A stretch of 64,000 nucleotides of DNA. Origin: Annona cherimola. Lineage: Eukaryota; Streptophyta; Magnoliopsida; Magnoliales; Annonaceae. Made by a program: the position numbers and the translations under genes. The notes beneath the pieces are model-generated. The model was not told where the DNA came from, searched no databases, and saw only the letters and a list, made by a program, of their open reading frames with translations. How positions within the stretch are numbered: the first letter of the stretch is position 1; each line of letters begins with the position of its first letter. Shown one piece after another: positions 11,437-21,914 of the stretch. The stretch covers positions 10,508,264 through 10,572,263 of the forward strand of contig CM059972.1 of assembly GCA_030490835.1 (NCBI GenBank), given 5' to 3'.

Positions 11437-11985
11437 TCCGACTTCTGTACATCTAGATGTACCAATTCACTTCGATACTCCCGTCTAGTTTAGGTCATAT
11501 TTTAATGATTTTGTTAAATCTAATCCATCCATTGTATTTAACATTATTCATTTTATTTAGATACCAAAAATTATCTAAATCCATAACATGCATCATTCTC
11601 AAAATTAACAATCACTTAAGAGATTTTAAATCCATTGAAAATGATTTTTTTATTATAAGAACTCATGAGATCTCAATTTAATATCTAAAACATTTATAAT
11701 ATTCATCCTACTTAGATTAGTGATTCTATAGAATTTTATAATATTCTAAAACTTTGATATATAAATTCAAGTGATTTTCTAGATTTGTATACATTTATAT
11801 ACACTTCTAAAAGATGTGACGTACACATACATCCGAATGATATGATTTTTAGTATCTAAATAAAATGAATAGTGCTTAACATAATGTATGGATTAGATTT
11901 AATAAAATTATTAAAATAGGGTCGAAACTAAACAGGAGTACCCAAGTGAATTGATACATCCAGATCTATAGAAATTTGACTCTTT
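11435..11985. mobile_element. second microsatellite-embedded MITE (related to family M)
   Basis: The left end AGTCCGACTTCTGTACATCT, then GTACCAATTCACTTCGATAC, is complementary to the right end, with GAATTGATACATCCAGATCT and TAGAAATTTGACTC. The arms, including TTATTTAGATACCA against TAGTATCTAAATAA, make a long foldback. It is bordered by AT runs on both sides (11405-11434 and about 11986-12003). Non-coding. Confidence 0.65.
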
Positions 11986-12505
11986 GTATATATATATATA
12001 TATTAATTTATTTGGACGCAGTGATGAAGGGATTTTTGCAACGTATAACTTTAAATTTACCTCGTCCAAATTAATTTAGAGTATTGTAAGATTAGTTACT
12101 GAGTCGGCCTCTTAAGTTTCAAAATGCTATAAACACTAACGGTAAATCAAGAAATTAAATTTAACCCATTTTATAGAAAATTCTCTTTCAAACATTGACA
12201 CCGGGGTTTATTTTTCCAAACATCTTAAAATGGAAATCTATTTTGCAAAAACCCAAATTATAAAATTTAGTTTACGATTAATCAAAATTATAAGGTTTAC
12301 TTTGCAAAAACACCGACAAGACAGAGGAGGCTATCAAATGAAGCCACATGGTCGGTCTCAGTTGGAAAGCGTCGCAATCAGGAATCTCAAATGGTTTATT
12401 CTGTTGTAGTAACTTTCATGCAGGAACCGCAATGATTAACTTGAAACCGTAAGTTGCCAGCGCACGTAGTTTTGATTTTTTGAATATAACGTGGGTGTCT
12501 ATTTA

Positions 12506-12857
12506 GGACCCTGGTTCAATGCACCGGGTGCATTGAGATTGCACCCAGGTGCACTGAGCCTCGATGCACCTGAGTGTGCTTTACTTTTTTTTTTTTTTTT
12601 TAAACTTTTTTATGAAAATATCAATCTAAGTGTATTTAAGATGTTTATAAATTTTTACTATTTTTAAAGATTTTTAGATATTTTTTTCGGATTTTTTAAA
12701 ATCAATGACATTTTTAGTAATTTTTCACTGATTTTAAAAATTTTATACGCATGTTAAATACACTTAGATTAATAGTCGTGTAAAAAAAATTTCAAAAAAA
12801 ATAAGAAAAAAGAGATGAAGTACACCCAGGTGCATTGAGTGCATTGAACCAGTATCC
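12506..12857. mobile_element. palindromic Mutator-like MITE with target duplication
   Basis: The flanking 9-mers GTCTATTTA (12497-12505) and ATCTATTTA (12858-12866) agree at 8 of 9 positions. The terminal inverted repeats are GGACCCTGGTTCAATGCAC and the complement of GTGCATTGAACCAGTATCC. The long internal arms and the CATTTTTAGTAATTTTT centre are those of the family. The left end contains additional short GGTGCA palindromes. Non-coding. Confidence 0.78.
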
Positions 12858-12869
12858 ATCTATTTAAAG

Positions 12870-13125
12870 TTGTATCTTTTCCGTTAAAAATTTTTTAATT
12901 TAAAAATTTTCATTCTTTATAATTATCTTAGCGTTAATCAATTCTTCACATTTTATACAATAATTTTATTTTTAAATTATTTATACATAACTACTCATAC
13001 AACTAACATTTTATTTTAATTTTTTTATTTTACTCTCTTCATTATCTCTAGCATATCACATCGGTTTTTAAAAAAATATATATAACAAAATTTGTCAGTT
13101 AAAATTTTTATTATTTTCCAAATGC
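12870..13125 (-). mobile_element. Tourist-like MITE copy, reverse orientation, degraded
   Basis: Words such as AAAATTTTCATTCTTTATAA, ATACATAACTACTCATACAA and TCATTATCTCTAGCATATCA are the reverse complement of the family seen complete at 20146-20434. The outer ends are eroded and no TAA duplication can be called. Confidence 0.5.
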
Positions 13126-13876
13126 ACCTATAGTAAAAATGCATAACTATTTTTCAATACCTTAGGCGGTGCTTAATGCAAATTAGCAGTTGCAACTTGC
13201 AAGCTTTACGGGTATTAATCAATATTTCACTATTATGGTTTAATTTTCCACATAAAAAAGGCAATTAGACACTGTAAGAAAATCAATATTTCACAATACA
13301 TTATCATGAATACTTAATATGTTTATTTCAAAAAATATTATTTAGTTATATAAATAATTATTGTCACTGAACATTAGCTTGTTGATGATAATGATATAAT
13401 AAAATAATATTGTAAAAAGTCACATTTTTCAAAAACAATACCTATCACTAAAAGTTATATATATTTAACTTCTAGTGATAACTAAAAAAAAAAATCAATG
13501 AAGTCTTTTGCAAATGACTTAGAGCGACTTACCTATAATTACACCAAAGAATAAGTTAATACATGTGATGGCAAATTTTAAGTTGGCGATCGCGCGCAAA
13601 TTGCAAAAGTATGACTGCAAAGGTGTTGTGTAAGAGTTTTACTTTTCGGTATTAAAATAAATAAATAAAAAATATTGATACTGAGTTCTTGTCGGTTAAG
13701 TGCAAATTAAGGAATATTAGCAATTGGTTTTCTAGATGTAATTAGGAAAGTTATGAACTTAATTATATATACAAGATTATGTTGAAAAAAGCCTATAAAC
13801 TTACAAGAAGCTTGATTATATACATTGTAATATATTTTTATATTAAAATATATTATTCATTTATTTTTTATAATTA
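13126..13876. other. intergenic, nothing firmly recognised
   Basis: AT-rich sequence with scattered CACTA-like and TCACAA words but no pair of ends that I can match. No gene. Confidence 0.35.
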
Positions 13877-14165
13877 GTTATATTATTCGTTTATTTTTAT
13901 AATTAGTTATATTTTAATTTTTCTTCATAAATATATTTTTCTAAGTGTATTCAATATAAATACCAAGTTTGGTATTTTACAATATATTTATATTTTAAAA
14001 TTTTAAAAATCATCAAATGCTCCTGAAATTGATGATTTAAAATTTAAAAATAAATATGCAAAAGTATTTTAAAATAATAAAACTTGGTATATTGATTAAA
14101 TACATTTGCAAAACGTGTTTATGAAAAATAAAAAATAAAAAATAAAATAAAATAAACGAATGATG
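13877..14165. mobile_element. palindromic MITE, divergent copy
   Basis: The left end ATTCGTTTATTTTT is complementary to the right end ATAAACGAATGAT. Inner arms TAAGTGTATTCAATATAAAT and ATTGATTAAATACATTTGC face each other around a centre with ATCATCAAATGCTC...TTGATGAT. Same architecture as the Mutator-like family, but with different termini. Confidence 0.5.
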
Positions 14166-16719
14166 GATTTTAGCTTAAAATAAATTATGATGTATAATAT
14201 TGGGCTCCAACTTACAATGATAATTTTCAGCAGCATTGAAATTTATATTTAAAGAGTAGAATTGTGCATTTGAGCAACTAGTTAAGAAGGGTTTTGTATT
14301 GTCAATACTATTCGGATGACCAAGTATGGTTGACCAAGTAGATGATATAAGTGCATATAAAGAACGAGGTTGAGGATTCAAAGTTAGATACATAAAGACA
14401 CAAGGAAAAAAGAGTTTGGATTGATATTGGAGAGCTAAAATTTGATATTCCATGAACACCCTGTCCAATAATTTGGAAATTTTTATTTATTTTTACGTAT
14501 TTGATAGATCCGTATTGGAATTGATTTATTTTTCAAGTCATATTAATTAATTAATTTTAATTCCTCCTTTCGTCGTCTTTGTAATGGCTCAAAGGCCAAT
14601 GCCCTTTGAAAAGTATTCACTTCATCCGTCCACCTGTTTGTCATGTGAACTAACAGGCATCTGATGGTTGAATTTTTAATTAATAAAGGACAACAAATAA
14701 AACATAAAAACTGATCAGAAAATAAATTAATAATTAAAATCTGTTGTTATGTTAAACACAGGCGGAAAAAAAGAAGGACATAATTTCATCTATTGCTCAT
14801 GGATAAATCCACAGCACTCAGAAGTCCCTGATAATTGATTATGGTACGGTCAAGTCAACTAAAGTCTTTTACTTGTGCTCATATATCCTAGCTTCCTAAT
14901 GTTCGTCCAAAATACCATAAATGTAGAACGTTTGATGAAGCACACGTGGCATGTACGTACACATCCACGAGAGTCTCAAAGCTAGCGTCCATGCATATAA
15001 ACATGTTGAAAGATCCCCAAATCAGGGCAATGGATGAAAAATCAGCCACATATGGCCGTACCATCTGAGTACTCCTCATATCATCCGTCCTCCAATAATA
15101 GCTCCATGCTACATGAACCAGAGACTTTATGACAGCTCGCTTGCGTTTGCTGCGGTTGTCCTGGCTAGATCAGTAGCCCCGCTCATCTCATCTCATGTCC
15201 ATGTCCATGTCCTTTTCCTTTTTCTTTTTTTTTTTCCTTTTTTTTTTTTTGGCCTTTTGCCTCCTACCCAGTCTTTTTAGGACGGGTCATCCCTGCGGCC
15301 GGCTCCTCCTACCCACTCCGTCCCAATTTTTACCCACTCTGATATCCGAGATACTCAGTGTGTCTTCCATCCGAAAAAGGGACTTATATGTGCCCTGATC
15401 AGACGTGAGTACGGATGGTGACGCTAGCTAGCTAAAGTAGCTAGGGATATTCCACCCCTCGCGTTGAAAACTTGTGCTCGTGACCCCATGCAATACACTG
15501 ATGGGTGACCGAGGCTTAAACACGTTTCCCTCGAGCTACGGATTTTCCAAGCTAGTTTTAGCATGCTAATTGCAGATCTCGTAGAAATTTGTCGAAATTG
15601 TGCTGGCGTGGCCTGATATATAAAGTCCTCTATTAGTACGTAAATTAAGCGCCTGTTACAAGTCATACAATATTCTTTAATTGAATTTTTATCACATTAA
15701 TTTCCAAGACAGTTTTCAATTTTCAACATGACTTTTCATATTTCTAATACAACTTTTTAAATTTACATCATACATTATTACATTCTCATTCCAAATGCAT
15801 ATTCCATTTAACAATCTTTTATGGCCTGAAACATGTCCTAAACTGTTGTTTTCACACAACAAATTTTATAGCTAATTTTTTTACGTATATATAGATTTAG
15901 TTGTATCAGATATACGTTTTCTATAATTAAACATTTAGCCACAAATAATTAGTTGTTTTCAGCGGATTGTTTAATTAAATGTAGCTATTTTTATATTAAG
16001 TGCAACCAAAGCCACATTTAAAGTGGTCATTAAAATCTGGCTACAAATAGTAATAAATGTTTTGGCTACAATTAACATAGGATTTTGTTGCTTTTCATCC
16101 AATGTAGCCAAATTAAAATTTTGGCTGAAAAAATGGCTGCATTTATTCTATTTTCTCCTAGTGTTTTCAATTTTTTGATAATTTTTTTGCATCTAAACTA
16201 TGCAAATTATAAATTAATATATATTTATGATGCCCAAATTTATTTTCACTATAAATTGTACGCTATTAATATTTATCATTAACTAAGGGTGAAATGAAAC
16301 TGTTAGAATTTCAACATTTATAATATGTAAAAAGTTTTGAAATATTTAACTTTTGTGTCATGACTAAAATATATAAATAGATGCTATAAAAGATTTAGAT
16401 TTCAAAAACTTCATATGTAATGTTAAAAAAAGAGTTGTACATGTCATTCTATAAAACATTTGAAGAGAATCACATGACGATATATATTTTTTGTATATAA
16501 GACTCCATTTGTATATAACTTGATTTTTAAAAGAGATTTTATGTAACTCATTAATTTTTAAGATATTGATGATTAATACAAAATTAAGTTTATTCATAAA
16601 TACATCACTTGTTTAGCTAGAAAACAAAATCTTATCAAGATCAAGTTGTATATGAGCTGCATTTACTTAAACATAAACATATTTGTGTGAAAATTTAGAA
16701 AAATAATCAGATCTATTCA
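14166..16719. other. intergenic, no gene recognised
   Basis: About 2.5 kb of mostly AT-rich sequence with a more GC-rich patch at about 14880-15660. That patch includes a T/C-rich run near 15205-15250. Short ORFs here have no recognisable domain. A TTTTCTCCTAGTG word at about 16150 resembles a CACTA terminus, but no partner end was found. Confidence 0.4.
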
Positions 16720-17000
16720 CGTATATTTTAGAATCTAATAATATATTATAAAATAGTTTATCCATTTGGTAGTCATATTTTACATGATTTAAATATTAGG
16801 AATACTACTTAAAATTAATATTTAATGTTAAATTATTTTATTATGTTAGTTTTATACATTTATAGATGAGACTCATATACAATAATATTAAATAAATATA
16901 AATAATGTTAAAGATAGTATAATAGAGTGAATTTTCATCAACCGTGAGATATTAAAAATAAAAGAAGTCGCACGAAAAAAGAATTTCATAATAGCATGTT
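16720..17000 (-). mobile_element. family M MITE body, reverse orientation
   Basis: TAATGTTAAATTATTTTATT and the GAATTTTCATCAACCGTGAG region are the reverse complement of words in the copies at 18750-19110 and 63200-63530. Ends are not defined. Confidence 0.5.
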
Positions 17001-17083
17001 ACATATGTAGATATTGAAGGAGACTAGTTTCTAATTTTGACATTTTAGGTGTGTTTGTTTACACTAAATTTTTTTTAAATTAA

Positions 17084-17383
17084 GGGTATGTTTGGGAAGT
17101 GATAAAGTTTTTTTATAAAAAAATTTAGTGTAAAAGTTTTCGAGATAAAAGAAAGTGATGTAATATGGTAGAGATAATGATAAAGAAAAAAGAGAATAAG
17201 GTTAAAATAGATAATTTTTTATCCAAGTTAAAATAGATAGGTTAGTTGTATGGTATGTGTGTAAAATTAATTAAAAAGTAGAGTAGTTATACAGAAAGAT
17301 GTGAACAATAATAAAAAAATAAGATAATTATGAATAATGAAAAAAAATTTATTGAAAAGTTTTAAAATTTGCCAAACATGTCC
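17084..17383 (+). mobile_element. Tourist-like MITE (TAA target)
   Basis: It begins GGGTATGTTTGGGAAGTG after TAA and ends GCCAAACATGTCC. The body has AAAGTGATGTAATATGGTAG, as in the copies at 20146-20434 and 33857-34145. The right-hand target reads TAC, so the duplication is imperfect. Confidence 0.65.
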
Positions 17384-17384
17384 T

Positions 17385-17640
17385 ACAAATTTTAATTTAA
17401 AACTTTTCATTCTTCGCAAATATCTTATTTTTAGTTATTATTTTATATTTTCTTATACAGCTATTTTATTTTTTAATCATTTTTACACAACTACTTATAT
17501 AACGAACATTTCTATTTAATTTTAGTCTTTTTTATTTCTTATCATTATCCTATCATTTTATATTAGTTTCTGTAATTTTAAAAAATTTTATACCAAAAAC
17601 TTTTTATCCAATAAATTTTATCACTTCCCAAGCAATTATT
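17385..17640 (-). mobile_element. Tourist-like MITE copy, reverse orientation
   Basis: Immediately follows the + copy in opposite orientation. The sequence ends TTTTATCACTTCCCAAGCAA, the complement of the family start. The pair could be an inverted array or one copy nested in another; a GGTGTGTTTG word at 17048 may be the other end of an outer copy. Confidence 0.5.
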
Positions 17641-18430
17641 TTAAAATAAAATTGTTCCATTTCAATTGAACATTGTAACATTGATAAAAAAAAATTAAAA
17701 CTGTATCAAAGCTAAAGCCAAGTTCAATCAAATAATTATGAGGAGAGAAGGATAGATAATGATAATTAATCAGTCATCGGTGGTGTCACTGATGATAATG
17801 CTTTCTAACAACTAACAATGACCATAAAACGATGATGAGGCGTGCTTTTCCACGGGGGACTGGCCAGGCTTCTGCCATTTATTTCATGTCGGTTGTGACT
17901 TGTGAATGATGCAAGCATGCATATATGCCTGTCGTTTGCCGTTTGGCCAACAAAAGACCATGATATTTTTTAGTTAGATTCCATTGATATTTACCCACAA
18001 ATCTGTGTCCACAGTTCTAATGAGATCCATCTCAGCTGCGAGAAGAATTTAAATGCTGTTTATTTATCCGGTATTGTGGTCCCCATATTCCCCATGGTCT
18101 AGAGGTGAGTTGAATGGTAGTACGGGTGCACGCTGCGCTAGTTTTTCCCAACTGGACCGATTCGGCACCAAGATCAGAAGTACTTATTATGCATAAGTAT
18201 CGGGTTTAACCGAGCCCGTATCAAATTAATACCGTGTTGATTTTTCCACAATTACTGGCCAATGACCCGCCAATTACCCGCCCACCAGAAAAACCCGTCA
18301 ATAATCTCCAAAATGGTACTGGATTCTGGGTGTTGTAGTTTGGGTTGCAAAACACTAGTGTGGTTTTATTTTTTCCTTCTTTTTTTCCTAAAATCAACTT
18401 TTTTAATGATCATCATGCATGCTGGACAGC
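17641..18430. other. intergenic, nothing recognised
   Basis: No supported gene or repeat. Composition becomes more balanced at 17760-18330. Confidence 0.4.
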
Positions 18431-18439
18431 CACAACATA

Positions 18440-18745
18440 GGGGTGCATATGGGTTGGGTTCATCCCGCAACCCATTGAACCCAACCCATTTAAACCAGGT
18501 TAGGGTTAAGTTGGGTTGAAAGTTAGGAGTGCAATTCACCCTTTTTAATTTTTTTTTTAAATTTAATTATTAGAAATGTCATTGATTTTCAAAAATAAAA
18601 ATTTAAAAATCTATAAAATGGTAAAACTTGATACACGTGTTAAATACACTTAAATTAATAGTTGTATAAAAAAATTTCAAAAAAAATAATAAAATAAGTT
18701 ACACCTAGGCGCACCAACGCTAAGTGTACCTGGGTGCACCGTATC
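18440..18745. mobile_element. remnants: hAT-like end followed by half of a palindromic MITE
   Basis: AGGGGTGCATATGGGTTGGG at 18441 resembles an hAT-like end with CCCAACCC subterminal words. After about 18530 comes one arm and the centre of the palindromic family, finishing in GGCGCACC and GTACCTGGGTGCACC. Neither element has a matched second end. Confidence 0.4.
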
Positions 18746-18749
18746 GGTG

Positions 18750-19110
18750 CCTTTTCTTTCTTTTTTTATATAACACGCACAGGTAGTTCTTTTTGTTACA
18801 TGGATCCATTGTCCGTATATTCTGGGTGCTTTTATGAAACCTTATTTCTATGTAAGTCCCTTCATTTTTAACATTTAGATGGTTGATAAAAAAATTTACT
18901 CTATTTATTATATTTAGAATCACTTTATTATCATGAAAATTTTTCATTTATTTAATATCATTGTAATAGACTTCATTTATAAACATGTAAAATCAACGTA
19001 ATAAAATAATTTAATATTAAATATAAATTTTAAGCAGTACTTTCAATATCTAAACCATCTAAAATATCATTACTATATGGATAAATGACTCTATAAAATA
19101 TTATTACATT
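18750..19110 (+). mobile_element. family M MITE body next to TA microsatellite
   Basis: Contains AAATCAACGTAATAAAATAA and ATATCTAAACCATCTAAAAT, shared with the 11035-11403 element. It is followed by a TA run at about 19113-19131. Confidence 0.55.
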
Positions 19111-19135
19111 CAAATATATATATATATATAAATGG

Positions 19136-19455
19136 AGTCTGATCCTATGCTCTCGGGCGTATATACCTATTTTTTTTTATAAAATTGTTAATCTAGGTGT
19201 ATTTAACCTATATATTAATTTTTACCATTTTTGGAGTATTTTAGATTTTTTTTTGAAAATCAGTGGCATTTTAGTAATTTTAAATTACCTAAAATGCCAC
19301 TGATTTTCAAAAATAAAAAATAAATATATAAAATACTTCAAAAATGGTAAAAATCTATACACATCTTAAATACACATAGATTAACAATATTGTAAAAAAA
19401 AATTTTTAAAAAATAAAAAAAGGTGTATGCGCCTGAGAGCATACAATCGGAGTCC
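19136..19455. mobile_element. palindromic Mutator-like MITE with target duplication
   Basis: TATATAAATGG occurs at 19125-19135 and again at 19456-19466. Part of the left copy belongs to a TA run, so the safe duplication is TATAAATGG (9 bp). The TIR is about 35 bp, with CTATGCTCTCGGGCGTATA on the left against GTATGCGCCTGAGAGCATAC on the right. The inner arms and the centre AGTGGCATTTTAGTAATTTT with its complement are the family hallmark. Confidence 0.8.
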
Positions 19456-19589
19456 TATATAAATGGATCTAAGTATTCTTCCTCATTTACACATAAATAT
19501 ACTTATTTTTTAGAGTGCGACCTATGCTCATATTGAATTTGATATGAAAATTTGTCTCATAATTAGACAAATGCAGGCCACATATAATA

Positions 19590-20525
19590 TTATACAAACG
19601 AGGATAAAAGCTGTTGGTTTTGAAATTATAAAAAATTATACAGATATTTAAAAATGATAAATTTAACATGCAAACAAAATACATTAGGCCCTTATAAAAG
19701 TAAAAAAAAAAAAATAATCTCAAGACGCTTGGATGCACGGAGAAAAATCAATTCCCTTACATGTGTATTCAATATATAACATGTCAATACACATTTTTTC
19801 AACCTTTTTTTTATTTTAATGCAGGTCACATATAATATTTATATATACCAAAATTTCCCCTGCTTAATATTAAATGAGGATAAAAGCTATTGGTTTTGAA
19901 ATTATAAAAAATTATATAACTATTCAAAAATGATAAATTTAACATGCAAACACAATACAGTAGGCCCTTATAAAAGTAAAAAACAAAAAAACAAAAAAAA
20001 AATTCTCAAAACGCCTGGATGCATGGAGAAAAATCAATCCCCTTACATGTGTATTCAAAATATACACGTTTTTTGAGCCTTTTTTATTTTTATGCAGCCA
20101 AATATAAAATTTATATACATCAAAATTTCCCTTGCTTGATATTAAGGGTGTGTTTGGGAAGTTGTAAAACTTTTGATGAAAATTTTTTTATGTAAAAGTT
20201 GTTAAATTAGTAGAAAATGATGTGATATCGTAGGGGTAATGATGAAGAGTAAAGAGAATAAATTTAAAATAAATAGGTTAGCCGTATTGGTAGTTGTGTA
20301 GAAATGATTGAAAAGTAAGGTTGTTGTATAGAAAGATGTGTAAAAAATAATTAAAAAGAATAATTATGGAGAGTAAAAAGTTTTAGATTGAAAAGTTTTT
20401 ACTTGACAACTTTTGCAAATTGCCAAACACACCCTAAATGAGGACAAAAGCTGTTGGTTTTGAAATTATAAAACATTATATAAATATTCAAAAATGATAA
20501 AGTTAACATGCAAACAAAATACATT
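19590..20525. repeat. tandem repeat, ~275-bp period, three units (third partial)
   Basis: The phrase AGGATAAAAGCT.TTGGTTTT recurs at 19601, 19877 and 20441, with the same following text (ACATGCAAAC, TAGGCCCTTATAAAAGTAAA, GGATGCA.GGAGAAAAATCAA). The first spacing is 276 bp. The second is 564 bp, which drops to 272 once the 289-bp MITE and its 3-bp duplication are removed. Units contain no ORF or recognisable function. Confidence 0.85.
20146..20434 (+). mobile_element. Tourist-like MITE (PIF/Harbinger-type), complete copy
   Basis: The ends GGGTGTGTTTGGGAAG and TTGCCAAACACACCC form the inverted repeat. TAA is duplicated at 20143-20145 and 20435-20437. The adjacent tandem unit reads TTAATATTAAATGAGGA at about 19864, which is the same site without the element, so insertion borders and duplication are confirmed within the window. 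Non-coding; it would depend on a transposase elsewhere. Confidence 0.88.
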
Positions 20526-20527
20526 AT

Positions 20528-20556
20528 GCGAGGTGAGACATATCCACTCACCTCGC
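20528..20556. repeat. short perfect inverted repeat
   Basis: GCGAGGTGAG and CTCACCTCGC are separated by 9 nt. The function is unknown; it sits between the tandem repeat and the copia element. Confidence 0.6.
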
Positions 20557-20680
20557 ATCCACAATTGAATAATAGGTCTTGAATTTTGAATCACTTGCTG
20601 CATCCAATCAAAAATTCAAAATCCATGCTCCAACTATATTTTTATCCCAATTCTCGTGTCCCTTTTTCGTGTCATTTAAG

Positions 20681-21141
20681 TGCTGGGAAAACCATATTGA
20701 TTAAATCCATAATCACTCATGATCCTCCATGCCAAATCACTAAGAAAATAAAAACCATAAGCGGAAGCGTACCTGAATCTATGGATGCAGCCCGTTCTTG
20801 AATTTTGTGGTTTTGAGTCTTCCAAGTTAATGTCATAGGGTTTTCAGGAGAATGTGACTCCTTTTTTCAACTGATGAGATGTTAAAAAGAAACCCTGGTA
20901 GGTGCATAACCCGGGGACCACAACCGTTTATATAGAAAGTCTATCTTTCGTATTTATAGTTTAGCCCATCATAAAAATAAAAATTAGAAATTAGGCTGTA
21001 AGGTTTCTACGCATAGGAGATCCATTCTTTATTAGATGATTTAGGCCCATAAAACCTTATAAGATCACTTTATAATTTGGGCCGCTATTTATGATAGCGT
21101 ATACATATAATTAATATATATGTGTATCCAAAATTTCAACA
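20681..21141 (-). repeat. 3' LTR of the copia element
   Basis: 461 bp, begins TGCTGGGAAA and ends TTTCAACA. It pairs with 31899-32348 along its length. The PPT complement lies directly to its right. Confidence 0.93.
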
Positions 21142-21914
21142 ATCTCCCACTTGGACTACATATATTTTATAATTATATATATAACTTTATAAGCTCAAAT
21201 TACCAAAATCATCTCCGAACAATCTCGTCTATTAGTTATGCAAACATAGAACCAAGGCAGCCTTTGTCATATTTATCATAACTAGACCCATCCATGATCA
21301 CATATATCAAATATAAGCAAACGATATAGATCAAGTATGGATGCGTAACATGAAAATTACATGTAATGTGATCTAACATGCCTATTTTCAACTGGTCCGA
21401 CTTATTTGGTGAGATCAAACCAAAATCAAAAATACTGAATAACCAAAATACCGAATATTTTATTTATGTAGAAAATATCCATTACCATAGTAAAATGTCC
21501 AAATCAGAAAGCAAATAAATACAAACTCCCACTTAACTAGCATATCATTAAATGATACAACACTCATATGAGCAGTACGCTCATGAAAAACCTTGAGGTG
21601 TTACCCTTAGTAAACGGATCCGCAACTTTGGAGTTTGTCACAATATGCTTTATAGATACTTTATTTTCCTGAATCCTTCCCTTAACAACCAGGAACATTG
21701 CTGAACTCCTGTTGTTGTTGGAATATTAGACTATTAATTTATTGCCACAAAATAACTTAAGTGGTCTTTTAATGTTATCTATATTTTGCAGCCTTGTGAC
21801 AAAATTCTGTAGTCATATTTCATAATTGGATGCCTCATAATATGCTATAAACTCTGTTGTCATAGTTGAAAAGCTATAAGTGTCTGCTTAGCACTTTTTT
21901 CTGATATAGCTTTT

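Noticed and set aside
16150..16163. TTTTCTCCTAGTG as a CACTA transposon terminus
   Set aside because: No matching CACTAGGAG-type left end with a 3-bp duplication was found within reach.
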